From Candidatus Nitrospira kreftii (GTDB taxonomy: Bacteria; Nitrospirota; Nitrospiria; Nitrospirales; Nitrospiraceae), in assembly GCA_014058405.1 (NCBI GenBank), contig CP047423.1, positions 1 to 64,000 on the forward strand: 64,000 nt of DNA, read 5' to 3'. Position numbers and translations under genes: made by a program. Each line of letters begins with the position of its first letter. Position 1 is the first letter of the stretch. This document shows positions 11,815-20,937 of the stretch, one piece after another. The notes under the pieces are model-generated. The model was not told where the DNA came from and ran no database searches. It was given only the letters and a program-made list of their open reading frames with translations.

Positions 11815-12432
11815 TCAACAGAGACCGCTCCTGCAGTCCGTGACGACAAGGTTGGTCGCTTTCTCCCCTGCGTCCAAGTCTAGGGTAACCCAGGCAATTC
11901 CACCCGGACGTTCATCCTGATGCGCCCCGACGGCTCCTTCCAGAAGGCTGACTATATAATAGCGGCCGGCGGGAATTTTTGTGAACCAAAAGTGACCATT
12001 TGGGTTTGCGCGCGTTGTGCGAAGATAGGGGACGAGGCGTTTGTCCGTCAGAAGCTGCGACAGAACGCCCTGAAGACACTCAACAGACGAAATGGGAACA
12101 ACGGGGCCGTCGGGCGATGGGGCGTCGCCTCTTGACGTGCAGGAACTCGCGCGCACGTTTCGATTAAACCAGTCGCGTGTGTAGGGTATCCTAGGAATCA
12201 GATGGACGGGGATACCCGCCTGCGTGATGGCCTTGCCGGAGGGTGAACTGAGGAACACTTGTCCGGTTGCCATTCCCCGCCCTTTAGGCTTATAGGAGAA
12301 GAGCTCCTTCTCATTCAGTGGCGGAGGATTTGCTGGGGATGGCTCAGCCGCCGGTACCAGCGGGTATGGAAACGTGTTGATCAGCAGCCAACAGGCGAAC
12401 CACCAACAGAACTTGGTCTGCGGCCATGTCAT
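11815..12432 (-). CDS. Exported protein with carboxypeptidase-regulatory-like fold
   Basis: 205 residues beginning with a signal-peptide-like hydrophobic segment that ends near PAAEPS. The mature part contains GMATGQVFLSSPSGKAITQAGIPVHLIP and NGHFWFTKIPAGRYYIVSL, a pattern seen in Ig-like carboxypeptidase-regulatory (CarboxypepD_reg) domains that decorate exported proteins. Cysteines in the mature part could form disulfides. Its start overlaps the stop of the upstream reductase-like gene by four bases, indicating one transcript. The function is unknown; a periplasmic or outer-surface location is inferred from the signal peptide. Confidence 0.75.
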   Translation of the reverse strand: MTWPQTKFCWWFACWLLINTFPYPLVPAAEPSPANPPPLNEKELFSYKPKGRGMATGQVFLSSPSGKAITQAGIPVHLIPRIPYTRDWFNRNVRASSCTSRGDAPSPDGPVVPISSVECLQGVLSQLLTDKRLVPYLRTTRANPNGHFWFTKIPAGRYYIVSLLEGAVGAHQDERPGGIAWVTLDLDAGEKATNLVVTDCRSGLC

Positions 12433-12869
12433 GTCGGGGAAGGTGACGCCGCAGGGGAGTCGTCCGGAACGGTTGGAGATGAGGCGATCTTGTGTTTGAG
12501 CGCGCGACCTTTGGCCGGTGTCGGATCCGTGACGATACCGTAGTTCTCACGACCTTCGTGGCCTTCCGGCAAATATTCCGTAATCGGCATCCCATCTTCA
12601 CGAACAAAGAGGAGACAGTGACAGTACTTGTAGATCTGCATTTCATCGCAGGCGCAGATCCACCGTCTGAGTTTGGCTTCAGCCTCTTTGTCCTTATAGA
12701 AATTGCACGGACAGAGTGGCTTCCCGAGTTCATCGATGTGCATCGCCAACCCGTTGACGACTGCCTCGGTCACAGCAGGGTTGGGATGCATCATAGTTCC
12801 ACTTTTCTCAGCAAACCCCTGCACGAATTTCCGGATCTTCTCGAGGCTCTCCTGCGTCGGTTCAGCCAT
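12429..12869 (-). CDS. Ferredoxin-thioredoxin reductase catalytic-chain-like protein
   Basis: 146 residues containing the cysteine pattern LCPCNFY, then 16 residues later CACDEMQIYKYCHCLLF. This is the CPC / CxC / CHC arrangement by which the catalytic beta chain of ferredoxin:thioredoxin reductase binds its 4Fe-4S cluster and active-site disulfide. The second pair is CAC instead of the usual CPC. No variable (alpha) chain, ferredoxin or thioredoxin gene is adjacent, as in other non-photosynthetic bacteria with stand-alone forms. The C-terminal tail (about 30 residues, Ser/Pro-rich) is an extension. It heads a minus-strand pair with the exported protein gene. Confidence 0.82.
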   Translation of the reverse strand: MAEPTQESLEKIRKFVQGFAEKSGTMMHPNPAVTEAVVNGLAMHIDELGKPLCPCNFYKDKEAEAKLRRWICACDEMQIYKYCHCLLFVREDGMPITEYLPEGHEGRENYGIVTDPTPAKGRALKHKIASSPTVPDDSPAASPSPT

Positions 12870-12956
12870 GGACCTCCTCCTACGCGCGATGAAAGGCAGA
12901 TCCGCTAGTTTACAAGGGGAATTCGCTGCTTTACAATCCGACTCTTCGTCGGATTC

Positions 12957-15900
12957 TTGTTACCACATCTTATGGACATGTCCATTCGACAGATCTTACA
13001 CGAACGACTGGTTCCCGAAGTGGGTGCAGCGGTGGCGGAAACGCTTGTAACCCGCTTGCCTCAGGCCACAGGCAAGCCGAATGCGGAAGCACGTGTATTA
13101 ACTCTGCTTGAGGAACTCCATGAATTATCAGGAAAAACAGCCAGTGCGGCGGTGGCGGCGCTCCCTGAGCTTGACCGACGCGCTAGGCTAGGGGATATCC
13201 TGTTGTGGCTTGATCTTGGAGTTGCCTTAGCTGAATTGTCCGGCGCGTCCGCACTCAAATATTTCAAGGATAGCCCTCTGGTGCTTGGGCTCATCGAATC
13301 GCCTGATGCCCGATCAGAGGTGCTGACGATCGGTCTGGAAGTTGCCGAGCAAGATGCCAATGTGGCGCTCGAGTACATTCGACATGCGCCGCAGATTCTG
13401 TCGGATGTGCCCACAATCCAATTGCGTCCCTGGCTCGACATCGGAATTGAACTCACGCAAATCAACGTGGTCGTCGGGCTTGAGTTCATCAGGCAGATCT
13501 CCAAGCTTGCCTCGGTTTTGCCTTTGGACAGCGTGCGGGACTGGGCCACAGTAGGCATGAAATTAATTGTACCGAACAGCCTCGGGAAACCGGATTACGT
13601 GGCGACGATGGAGTTTCTCAGGACCAGCCCAGCCCTTCTCAGCCATATTGAACATTCAGCTGTTCGAACGAAGGTTGTGTCCCTGTGCCGCTTGTTGGCT
13701 GAGCACTCTCCAGAGTCCGGCATTACGTGGCTGGCTGAATCTCCGGACCTCTTGCGAGCGGTGCCGACGGTGGAATGGCAGATCAAACTGTTGCAGTACG
13801 GGTCCTTGCTTGCCGAAAAACACGCGGAGGCGACGATTGGTTATCTGCGTCGTGCGCCGGAACTCGTTCAACTGCTCGGGGACGGCCCTGAGGCCGCTCG
13901 AAGATTTGAGAGTTGGTTCACGACCGGAATGGAGGTGGTGGGCTACAGCCCTGACGCAGCACACGCCTTTTTTTCGATGGAATCTCAGAAAGCGTTGGCG
14001 TCGGTCGAGCAGGCGTTGAGCGGAGTGCCGTTTCGACAGGTCGCGCGAAGACTCAAGCTGTTCGTCCAGGGACTCTGTGAGATCAATGTTACCGTGACGG
14101 CACTTCCCGATTCGTTGGCATCTCCAGCGCGTGCGGCAGTCAGCGCAGACGGAAAGACCATTTCATTGCCGGCGCTGCTGCGTCGGTATCCGACGGCTGC
14201 GGAGAACGAACGTCTCTATCTCCTTATGGCGGCGCACGAGGCTGGGCATATCGCATACGGGACCTATCGGTTCCAACTCGAATCGCTCGCCGATTTGGTT
14301 GAAACCGTACGATGTCGCTACGGTCGATCCAACGAAGCACACCCTGACACCCTATCTGCCTTGTTTCAGCTTTATCCACAGCCAAACTTGGTAAGGGATC
14401 TTTGGATGGTGCTGGAGGATGCGCGTATCGAATCTTTGCTGCAGGCCGAGTATCCGGGGCTTCGTGGTGATCTCGCACGGTTGGCTGCAGAATCCATCAC
14501 TCCGCGCGATCCCGCTCAAGGTGTGACGGTCAAGGAACTGGTCGTCGACTGCCTCTTGAGGCTCTCGACGGGTGAAACGGAAGCTGTTGCAGTGCCGAGG
14601 GCAGTCAGGGAGGAAGTCTCCATCCTCTGGGTCATGAGTCAGGCCGTTCTGAAGATGACGGCCACGGCGGAGGAAGTTGTTCGGGTGGTCGATGCTGTGT
14701 ATGTGAGACTGGAAGAACTGTTAGTGGCTCGTGGGGAAATGATACCTGTGGAGCGTCACGAAGAGCCTGAGGATCAGAAGTCGGAACAGATACAACAGGA
14801 ACAATCGGGTGACCAATATCGCCCGATGACCGATGTGGCCCATCGCGGCTCGATGAATCCGGAGTACATCACATGGGGTCATGAACACCTGCAGCGAGGA
14901 TCTCAACCTCCGGCACCATCCGACGGTGACCTCACACGGAAAGCCGGGCACGATGAGCAAAAGATCGGAAACGGAGAACGGCTGAGTGAGGGGCGTTCAT
15001 TATCCTCGGTGGTGGAGGAATGCCTGACGCTTGAGTCCGACGGGCACCCGTTGCAAGAGAAAACGGAGCATGAAGGACAAGCCATCCTGCATCACGAGTG
15101 GGATTATCGGATTGAAGATTACCGAATGAATTGGTGCCGGGTTGTCGAACGACCAGCGGATCTTGGATCTGACGAGTTCGTCACGGCAACGTTAGCTGCC
15201 CGACAGAGTACCGTCCGGTCACTGCGGCGGTTGTTCGAAGGGTTGCGTCCTCCGGCGTTTCGTCGCGTCATGGGGCAACCCGACGGGGATGAGGTGGATC
15301 TCGATGCAGTGGTTCGACGAACGGGGGAGCAACGGGCAGGCATGGAAGGCGACGATCGTATCTACATCCGTCGAGAAAAACGAGAGCGCGACGTAGCCGT
15401 GGCTTTTCTTGTCGACATAAGCGGTTCGACGAGCCGGGAGCTCGGAAATGGGCGGCGAGTGATCGATATTGAAAAGGAAAGCCTGGTGCTGCTGTGCGAA
15501 GCCCTTGGTGCCGTGGGCGATCAATATGGGCTATATGCCTATTCCGGCCAAGGACGAGCCATGGTCGACTTTCTCACGATCAAAGATTTTGACGATCGGC
15601 TTAGCGCATCGGCCGCGCATCGGCTGGGGGGCCTGGCTCCCCGTCATCAGAATCGCGACGGAGCGGCAATTCGGCATGCCACGACCAAGTTGTTGAAGCG
15701 CGACGTGAAGAACCGTATTCTCATGTTGTTGAGTGACGGACGTCCTTTGGACGATCACTACAAGGACGAGTACTCCTTGGAAGACACAAGGGCGGCCCTG
15801 CGCGAGGCGCGACACCGGGGAATCGAGACTTTTTGCGTGACGATCGATCGAGAAGCGGAGAGCTATGTGTGCCGGATGTATGCGGAGGCGCGGTATTGTG

Positions 15901-15965
15901 TCATCAGCAGCGTCGAATCCCTTCCAACCAAGCTGCCCCGCATTTACAGGCAATTGACTGCATAA
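12957..15965 (+). CDS. NorD/CbbO-like VWA-domain protein with HEXXH motif
   Basis: 1,002 residues. The N-terminal half is made of repeated helical units of about 35 residues. A zinc-peptidase-like motif HEAGH (427-431) is followed by LEDARIESL, an acidic motif often found with it in VWA-associated metallopeptidase-like proteins. A Glu/Gln-rich linker leads to a C-terminal von Willebrand A domain whose MIDAS begins DISGSTS (D820). VWA proteins of the NorD/CbbO group work with a MoxR-type AAA ATPase (NorQ/CbbQ) to insert metals into or activate target enzymes. No such ATPase is adjacent. An alternative ATG 15 bases downstream is possible. Confidence 0.85.
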   Translation: MLPHLMDMSIRQILHERLVPEVGAAVAETLVTRLPQATGKPNAEARVLTLLEELHELSGKTASAAVAALPELDRRARLGDILLWLDLGVALAELSGASALKYFKDSPLVLGLIESPDARSEVLTIGLEVAEQDANVALEYIRHAPQILSDVPTIQLRPWLDIGIELTQINVVVGLEFIRQISKLASVLPLDSVRDWATVGMKLIVPNSLGKPDYVATMEFLRTSPALLSHIEHSAVRTKVVSLCRLLAEHSPESGITWLAESPDLLRAVPTVEWQIKLLQYGSLLAEKHAEATIGYLRRAPELVQLLGDGPEAARRFESWFTTGMEVVGYSPDAAHAFFSMESQKALASVEQALSGVPFRQVARRLKLFVQGLCEINVTVTALPDSLASPARAAVSADGKTISLPALLRRYPTAAENERLYLLMAAHEAGHIAYGTYRFQLESLADLVETVRCRYGRSNEAHPDTLSALFQLYPQPNLVRDLWMVLEDARIESLLQAEYPGLRGDLARLAAESITPRDPAQGVTVKELVVDCLLRLSTGETEAVAVPRAVREEVSILWVMSQAVLKMTATAEEVVRVVDAVYVRLEELLVARGEMIPVERHEEPEDQKSEQIQQEQSGDQYRPMTDVAHRGSMNPEYITWGHEHLQRGSQPPAPSDGDLTRKAGHDEQKIGNGERLSEGRSLSSVVEECLTLESDGHPLQEKTEHEGQAILHHEWDYRIEDYRMNWCRVVERPADLGSDEFVTATLAARQSTVRSLRRLFEGLRPPAFRRVMGQPDGDEVDLDAVVRRTGEQRAGMEGDDRIYIRREKRERDVAVAFLVDISGSTSRELGNGRRVIDIEKESLVLLCEALGAVGDQYGLYAYSGQGRAMVDFLTIKDFDDRLSASAAHRLGGLAPRHQNRDGAAIRHATTKLLKRDVKNRILMLLSDGRPLDDHYKDEYSLEDTRAALREARHRGIETFCVTIDREAESYVCRMYAEARYCVISSVESLPTKLPRIYRQLTA

Positions 15966-15978
15966 CCATGTATTGAGT

Positions 15979-16386
15979 ATGACGGACTCGATTGGAAAAC
16001 CCACGGTTCCCGCATGGCTGTATAAACTCTTCACGGGCCATCAATATCCCTATGTCCGTCGCTTAGCCAAATTTGGACAGACGGTGAAACCCGGTGAAGA
16101 CCGTCCCGAGCCGACAAAGGAGATGATCGAGACCAAGTTCTGGGAGGTTTATCCTCGTTGCCGGGTAAAGGTGTTGCAGGAAGTGAAGGAAGGGATGATC
16201 GTGGTCTTTCATGACCTGGGCGAATATTCTCCCGGAGCGTATCAAGAGCTGGTCGACAATCCGGAGGAGTTTCTGAAAAACACCTTCGGAAAGAAGAAGA
16301 TCAAGGTCAATTTCTATGACGATGAGAATTTTGTCTGTACGATCAACTTCAAAGTTGGGGGCTGGACTGAACATGAACATGCGTGA
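15979..16386 (+). CDS. Hypothetical soluble protein
   Basis: About 135 residues, no signal peptide or membrane helix. The N-terminal part is basic-aromatic (VPAWLYKLFTGHQYPYVRRL), the C-terminal part ends with an acidic and histidine-rich tail (GGWTEHEHA). The family is not recognised. It follows the NorD-like gene by 13 bases, so co-transcription is likely. I chose the ATG at 15,979; a TTG six bases upstream is an alternative start. Confidence 0.75.
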   Translation: MTDSIGKPTVPAWLYKLFTGHQYPYVRRLAKFGQTVKPGEDRPEPTKEMIETKFWEVYPRCRVKVLQEVKEGMIVVFHDLGEYSPGAYQELVDNPEEFLKNTFGKKKIKVNFYDDENFVCTINFKVGGWTEHEHA

Positions 16387-16450
16387 GGGGTTAGGAGTTG
16401 GGCGTAAGGGGATATTGCGCCTCACGCTTCACGTTTTGCGAGGTAGTTAA

Positions 16451-17389
16451 ATGGCGCGACCGAAAATTACGGTGGTAGGAGCGGGGAACGTCGGTGGGAC
16501 GACGGCGCAACGGTTGGCGGAGAAGGATCTCTACGACGTGGTGTTGGTCGATATTGCCAAAGGAGTCCCACAGGGAAAGGCGCTCGATATCTCTCAAGCT
16601 GGGCCGGTCTGTGGGTACAACACGCGAGTCGTCGGCACGAACGAGTACACGGAAACCGCCGGATCGTCGATCGCCGTCATCACGTCCGGCATGCCGAGAA
16701 AGCCTGGCATGAGTCGCGACGAGCTGTTGGTGACGAATGCGAAGATCGTGAAATCGGTCGTGACAGAATTAGTTTCCCACTCGCCGGAGATCATCCTGAT
16801 CCTGGTCACCAATCCCTTGGACGCCATGGTCCATGTGGCGCGGACGGTCAGCGGTCTTCCCTCATCGCGAATCATCGGCATGGCCGGCGTATTGGACTCG
16901 GCAAGAATGCGCACGTTTATCGCTACGGAATTGAATGTGCCGGTGACGGACGTACAGGCGATGGTCTTGGGCGGACATGGCGATACGATGGTGCCCTTAC
17001 CGCGGTATACGACCGTGAAAGGACGACCGGTGTCGGAACTTATGGCGAAGGAGAAGCTGGAAGCCATCGTCAAGCGCACGCGGGACGGGGGAGCGGAAAT
17101 CGTCGGCCTCCTAAAAACGGGCAGTGCCTTTTATGCACCGTCCGCCTCGGCTGTGGCCATGGTGGACGCGATTCACAAGGACCAGAAGCAGGTGATGCCC
17201 TGCGCGGTGTTGTGCGACGGGGAGTATGGGCTGAAGAACGTTGTGGTCGGCGTTCCGGTGAAGATCGGACGAGGCGGGGCCGAACAGATTATGGAATACG
17301 AGCTGACGAGCGACGAGCGAGCGGCATTGGAAACCTCGGCCGACGCGGTTCGAGAGCTCTGTAGCGTTGTCGATCGACTGATGGTCTAG
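16451..17389 (+). CDS. mdh: Malate dehydrogenase
   Basis: 312-residue NAD-dependent malate dehydrogenase of the lactate-dehydrogenase-like group (TCA cycle; malate to oxaloacetate). The Rossmann [11 protein letters not shown] motif binds NAD; the aspartate-rich end of beta2 (VDIAKG) prefers NAD over [17 protein letters not shown] carries the arginines that select malate rather than lactate; and [10 protein letters not shown] contains the catalytic histidine. The start ATG is preceded by a weak GAGG sequence. The TCA-cycle role is consistent with a reductive or oxidative cycle in the host. Confidence 0.96.
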   Translation: MARPKITVVGAGNVGGTTAQRLAEKDLYDVVLVDIAKGVPQGKALDISQAGPVCGYNTRVVGTNEYTETAGSSIAVITSGMPRKPGMSRDELLVTNAKIVKSVVTELVSHSPEIILILVTNPLDAMVHVARTVSGLPSSRIIGMAGVLDSARMRTFIATELNVPVTDVQAMVLGGHGDTMVPLPRYTTVKGRPVSELMAKEKLEAIVKRTRDGGAEIVGLLKTGSAFYAPSASAVAMVDAIHKDQKQVMPCAVLCDGEYGLKNVVVGVPVKIGRGGAEQIMEYELTSDERAALETSADAVRELCSVVDRLMV

Positions 17390-17549
17390 GCTCACCGTAC
17401 GCGTCAGGAAGCCCATCGACTACGATCATGTCTTGCATGTTCAGCGAATGAAGGATATCGAGCCACGACAGGCGTGGCTTGACAATCTGAGAAACGCTGC
17501 AGTAGTCATATCAGGTTAGGCAGTCAACCGTTTTTGAGGAGAGGGAGCT

Positions 17550-18137
17550 ATGAAATTTCTTGAAAGTCCGATGCAGACGATGGGAGTGGGATTCGTTCTC
17601 ACCATCGTCTTGGTAGTCATATATTTGGGATTAACGGGTATTGACGCGGGTGAAGGCGACTGGGGCCAGATGATCCTTCGCTGGGTGCACTTCCTGGCCG
17701 GGATCACGTGGATCGGGATCTTGTACTTCTTCAACTTGATCAATGCCTCCTTCTTGAAGAGCCTGGATGGGCCGACTAAGAATATCGTCATTCCGAAACT
17801 TATGCCGGCAGCGCTCAATTGGTTCCGGCATGGGGCCACGGTGACCGTTGTGGCCGGGGTGTTCTTGTATGGCCACATGTACCACAAAGGCGGCACGGGC
17901 GCCGTGGCTTTGGCCATCGGTGGGTTGCTTGGCATTATCATGATGGGCAATGTTCATGGAATTATCTGGCCGAATCAGAAGAAGATCATTGCCGCCGTCA
18001 ACGCGGCTGCGCAGGGGACGCCGGCACCCCCTGAGATGGCACAATGGGGACGAACCGCCTTGCTGGCCTCGCGCGTGAATTTTATGCTTTCGATTCCCAT
18101 GCTGTTCTTCATGGGAGCCGGTAGCCATTTCAGATAA
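17550..18137 (+). CDS. PuuD-like membrane protein (urate hydroxylase N-terminal domain)
   Basis: 195-residue integral membrane protein with about four to five hydrophobic helices. The motif RWVHFLAGITWIGILYFFN is characteristic of the N-terminal membrane domain of the PuuD (urate hydroxylase) family. Full-length PuuD has a C-terminal cytochrome c domain that is absent here, so this is the short form whose enzymatic role is unproven; the name may not reflect its real function. The conserved histidines inside helices could be heme ligands. A strong Shine-Dalgarno (GAGGAGAGGGAG) precedes the ATG and a perfect hairpin follows the gene. Confidence 0.8.
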   Translation: MKFLESPMQTMGVGFVLTIVLVVIYLGLTGIDAGEGDWGQMILRWVHFLAGITWIGILYFFNLINASFLKSLDGPTKNIVIPKLMPAALNWFRHGATVTVVAGVFLYGHMYHKGGTGAVALAIGGLLGIIMMGNVHGIIWPNQKKIIAAVNAAAQGTPAPPEMAQWGRTALLASRVNFMLSIPMLFFMGAGSHFR

Positions 18138-18147
18138 AGCCGTATTT

Positions 18148-18178
18148 CTCTGCCGGTGAGCTCAGCTCACCGGCAGAG
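18148..18178. terminator. Bidirectional hairpin terminator
   Basis: Perfect 15-bp inverted repeat CTCTGCCGGTGAGCT / AGCTCACCGGCAGAG separated by a single base, ten bases after the PuuD-like stop codon and followed by GTTTCT. It should insulate the PuuD-like gene from the nuoF promoter downstream. Confidence 0.75.
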
Positions 18179-18286
18179 GTTTCTATCGTCAGCGTTCTCA
18201 ACTTTACTACCCCTCTATGCCTAGTCTCAAACTAGGGCTCATAGGCCTAACTGATTGAGATTCAGGCCCATTTCGGCTTCGTTGCC

Positions 18287-18316
18287 TTGACGGATCAAGA
18301 AGCGGCACCGTATAGT
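18287..18316 (+). promoter_or_regulatory. Probable sigma-70 promoter of nuoF
   Basis: TTGACG (18,287-18,292) and TATAGT (18,311-18,316) separated by 18 bases, 37 bases upstream of the nuoF ATG. The match to the -35/-10 consensus is good and there is a terminator immediately upstream, so this is the likely start of the nuoF-ferredoxin transcript. Confidence 0.5.
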
Positions 18317-18353
18317 ACAATCTCAACCTTGAGGACTTACTGACAGGATAGTT

Positions 18354-19658
18354 ATGCCCACGACTGCCGAACCACGCCTTGTCCAACAGATAGAGGGAGC
18401 CCCTTGGGAGATCGAGGGGTATCTCAAAGTGGGTGGTTATGAGGCCTGGAAACGATGTGTGAAGGAATTGAAGCCGGATCAAGTGATTGATGAGCTGAAG
18501 AAATCAGGCCTGCGGGGCAGAGGTGGTGCTGGATTTCCGACGGGCATCAAGTGGGACAAGGTACTCAACCACCGGGTGAAAGAGCGCTATTTCGTCTGCA
18601 ATGCCGGAGAACACGAACCCGGCACGTTCAAGGACCGCCATTTGTTGAAGACGTTGCCGCACCAATTGATCGAAGGCTGTTTGATTGCGTCGTTTACGGT
18701 GCACGCGAAAGCATCCTTCATTTACGTGAATCATGAGTACCACGAGGAACAGCAGAATCTGAAAAAAGCCTTGGCCCAAGCAAAAGAACAAGGACTCATT
18801 GGGAAGAATGTGCTCGGCAGCGGAATCGATATTGAACTGGAAATCTTTGACGGCCACGGCAGCTACGTGGCAGGCGAAGAGACGGCGATGCTCGAGTCGA
18901 TGCAAGGCCGTCCGGCGATGCCCAGGCAGAAGCCCCCGTTCTATCCGACGGACTTCGGCCTCTACGGAAAGCCGACTCTCGTCAATAACGTGGAGACGCT
19001 CTGCAACATCCCTCGTATTCTCCATAAGGGCGTCTCGTGGTTCACACAGGTGGGGACGGAGAAATGTCCAGGGACGATGATGTTTTCATTGAGCGGGGCG
19101 GTCAATCGACCTGGTGTGTATGAGATGCCGATGGGCGTGACGATCCGCGATCTGATCGAACAATGCGGGGGCGGCGTACCCAATGGTCGCAAGATCAAGG
19201 CGGTCTTTCCGGGTGGACCGGCGTTTTCCATGGTAACGGCGGATCAGCTTGATCTTCCTATGGATTTCGATTCGTTGAAGAAAGCCGGTACGGGGTTGGG
19301 GTCAGCCGGTGTCATCGTTGTCGACGATGCGACATGCATGGTAGCTAAGACGCTACATTTTTCAAATTTTTTCAAGAATGAGAGTTGCGGTCAGTGTCCT
19401 CCCTGTCGAATGGGAACTATGAATTTAGCTGCGCTGATGAGCAAAATTGAAGCAGGACAGGGTACTCAAAAGGATCTCGATAGCATGTTGCAGCTCTGTG
19501 GCTTTGTGAAAGGAACCGGGTACTGTACATTGGTTACCGGTGCATCGGTCTTGGTGCAAAGTAGTCTGAAACTATTCCGGCACGAATACGAAGATCATAT
19601 TCGGCTGCAGCGGTGTCCCTATCAGGAGGCACCGGTTGGAGTCGTCGCTCATTCGTAG
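18354..19658 (+). CDS. nuoF: NADH-quinone oxidoreductase NuoF-like flavoprotein
   Basis: 434-residue FMN and NADH-binding subunit of the complex I diaphorase module. Visible are the FMN-binding GRGGAGFPTGIKW, the NADH loop GEETAMLESMQGRP, and the N3 4Fe-4S ligands in ESCGQCPPCRMGT plus a later cysteine near QLCGF. NuoE and NuoG are not next to it; instead a 2Fe-2S ferredoxin gene follows within nine bases, so the pair could form an electron-input module for complex I or for another NAD-linked oxidoreductase. A promoter and an upstream terminator frame the operon. Confidence 0.93.
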   Translation: MPTTAEPRLVQQIEGAPWEIEGYLKVGGYEAWKRCVKELKPDQVIDELKKSGLRGRGGAGFPTGIKWDKVLNHRVKERYFVCNAGEHEPGTFKDRHLLKTLPHQLIEGCLIASFTVHAKASFIYVNHEYHEEQQNLKKALAQAKEQGLIGKNVLGSGIDIELEIFDGHGSYVAGEETAMLESMQGRPAMPRQKPPFYPTDFGLYGKPTLVNNVETLCNIPRILHKGVSWFTQVGTEKCPGTMMFSLSGAVNRPGVYEMPMGVTIRDLIEQCGGGVPNGRKIKAVFPGGPAFSMVTADQLDLPMDFDSLKKAGTGLGSAGVIVVDDATCMVAKTLHFSNFFKNESCGQCPPCRMGTMNLAALMSKIEAGQGTQKDLDSMLQLCGFVKGTGYCTLVTGASVLVQSSLKLFRHEYEDHIRLQRCPYQEAPVGVVAHS

Positions 19659-19666
19659 GAGCAATC

Positions 19667-20002
19667 ATGCCACGAGTGACCTTCCTCCATTCAAACGGGC
19701 GAAGCGGAGAAGTAGACGAGAACATTTCGCTCCTTGATGCGGCAAAGGAAGTGGGTTTTCGGTTGAACCACGACTGTGGAGGCAATGCCTCCTGCACCAC
19801 CTGCCGCGTTGAGGTCCAAGTAGGGCACGAGCATCTTTCGGAGATCGATTTCGACGAGCAAGACTTGCTGGATCGGGAAGCGTTGACGGAGCCGCACCAT
19901 CGACTGGCTTGTCAAGCACGCGTGCTGGGCGATGTCGTCGTGCGTGTCCCGGAAGCCAAATGGGAGAGCCAAAAAACAACGGCGACAGAAGCCTGGGGTT
20001 GA
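19667..20002 (+). CDS. 2Fe-2S ferredoxin
   Basis: 111-residue adrenodoxin/plant-type ferredoxin. The cluster ligands are visible as CGGNASCTTC followed by a distal cysteine in HRLACQA. The start was set at the ATG at 19,667 because it has TAGGAG six bases upstream and lies just after the nuoF stop codon. It probably carries electrons to or from the adjacent NuoF-like protein. The C-terminal tail is charged and has no further domain. Confidence 0.92.
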   Translation: MPRVTFLHSNGRSGEVDENISLLDAAKEVGFRLNHDCGGNASCTTCRVEVQVGHEHLSEIDFDEQDLLDREALTEPHHRLACQARVLGDVVVRVPEAKWESQKTTATEAWG

Positions 20003-20082
20003 TATTCGAGGGAGAGGTGTTAGACTAACATTCTAGCTGACCCGCGAGGGCGGGGTAGGTCGATCCATAGAGGAGGACAACA

Positions 20083-20403
20083 ATGGTTACAATTACGTCA
20101 GTGGCGGAACAGAAGATCAAGGAGTTGATGGCCGAGGAAAAAGATGTGGTCGGGTTGCGAGTGTACGTGCGCGGCGGCGGGTGCCACGGCTATCAGTACG
20201 GGATGGCGTTTGAATCAAAAATGGCCGAAGACGATACGATCATTGAAAAAGGCAATGTGAAACTCATTATGGATTCACAGAGCGCTCCCTTGTTGCAGGG
20301 CGCCGAAGTCGATTACGTGGACAGTGTGCAAGGTTCAGGCTTCTCGATCAAGAATCCTCAGGCTAAAACGACGTGCGGCTGCGGCAGCTCGTTTAGCGCG
20401 TAA
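20083..20403 (+). CDS. A-type iron-sulfur cluster carrier (IscA/ErpA family)
   Basis: 106-residue HesB-fold scaffold that delivers Fe-S clusters to apoproteins. The three ligand cysteines are present: C in GGGCHGYQY and the C-terminal CGCGSSF. A strong GAGGAGG Shine-Dalgarno precedes the ATG. The location after nuoF and ferredoxin suggests help with their cluster maturation. Length and motifs fit ErpA/IscA; which paralogue cannot be decided from one window. Confidence 0.92.
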   Translation: MVTITSVAEQKIKELMAEEKDVVGLRVYVRGGGCHGYQYGMAFESKMAEDDTIIEKGNVKLIMDSQSAPLLQGAEVDYVDSVQGSGFSIKNPQAKTTCGCGSSFSA

Positions 20404-20514
20404 GCGTCGCTACGGGAATGTCGGAGCAAATGCCGACACGGCACCTCCAGGCTGGGGCCCTCGAACTTCGAGCGGTTCCAGCCGTTTCTTTCACTCCAAG
20501 AGATACTCGCTCGT

Positions 20515-20937
20515 ATGCCACAGGTACATGTGACCAGGCGCTATCGCTTTTGCGCCGCTCATAGACTTCACACCGATCTGCTCTCGCCCGAAGAGAATTG
20601 GGCAGCGTTCGGAAAATGTAATAACCCGAACGGTCACGGGCATAACTATGTAGTGCTGGTCACAGTCGAGAGTGGAGCGGTGATGGATGGGTGCGACCTG
20701 GACCGGCTTGACCACGTAGTCAACGAGAAGGTCATCGAGCGTTTCGATCATTTCGACCTCAATAGTGATCCCGCCTTTGCCAACCTCACGACTACGGGGG
20801 AAAACCTCGTCAAAGTGATCTGGGATATCTTGGAGCCGATCCTGCCGTCCGGCGGTCTACAAAAGATCGGTGTGATTGAGACGAGAGACAATTATTTTGA
20901 GTATGCGGGCGTCACCTCAACACGAAGGGGAACGTAG
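20515..20937 (+). CDS. 6-pyruvoyl-tetrahydropterin synthase-like protein
   Basis: 140-residue T-fold enzyme. The segment [14 protein letters not shown] holds the zinc-binding histidines and the catalytic cysteine and is laid out as in true 6-pyruvoyl-tetrahydropterin synthases of the tetrahydrobiopterin pathway, not like the shorter QueD motif. An upstream histidine in FCAAHRL completes the zinc site and the C-terminal [11 protein letters not shown] has the substrate-binding Glu. It ends exactly where the GTP cyclohydrolase I gene begins (one-base overlap), so GTP to dihydroneopterin triphosphate to 6-pyruvoyl-tetrahydropterin is the probable route. A QueD-type role in queuosine synthesis is the alternative. 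Confidence 0.85.
   Translation: MPQVHVTRRYRFCAAHRLHTDLLSPEENWAAFGKCNNPNGHGHNYVVLVTVESGAVMDGCDLDRLDHVVNEKVIERFDHFDLNSDPAFANLTTTGENLVKVIWDILEPILPSGGLQKIGVIETRDNYFEYAGVTSTRRGT

Noticed and set aside
17390..17549. Possible terminator after mdh
   Set aside because: No convincing inverted repeat followed by a T run was found.
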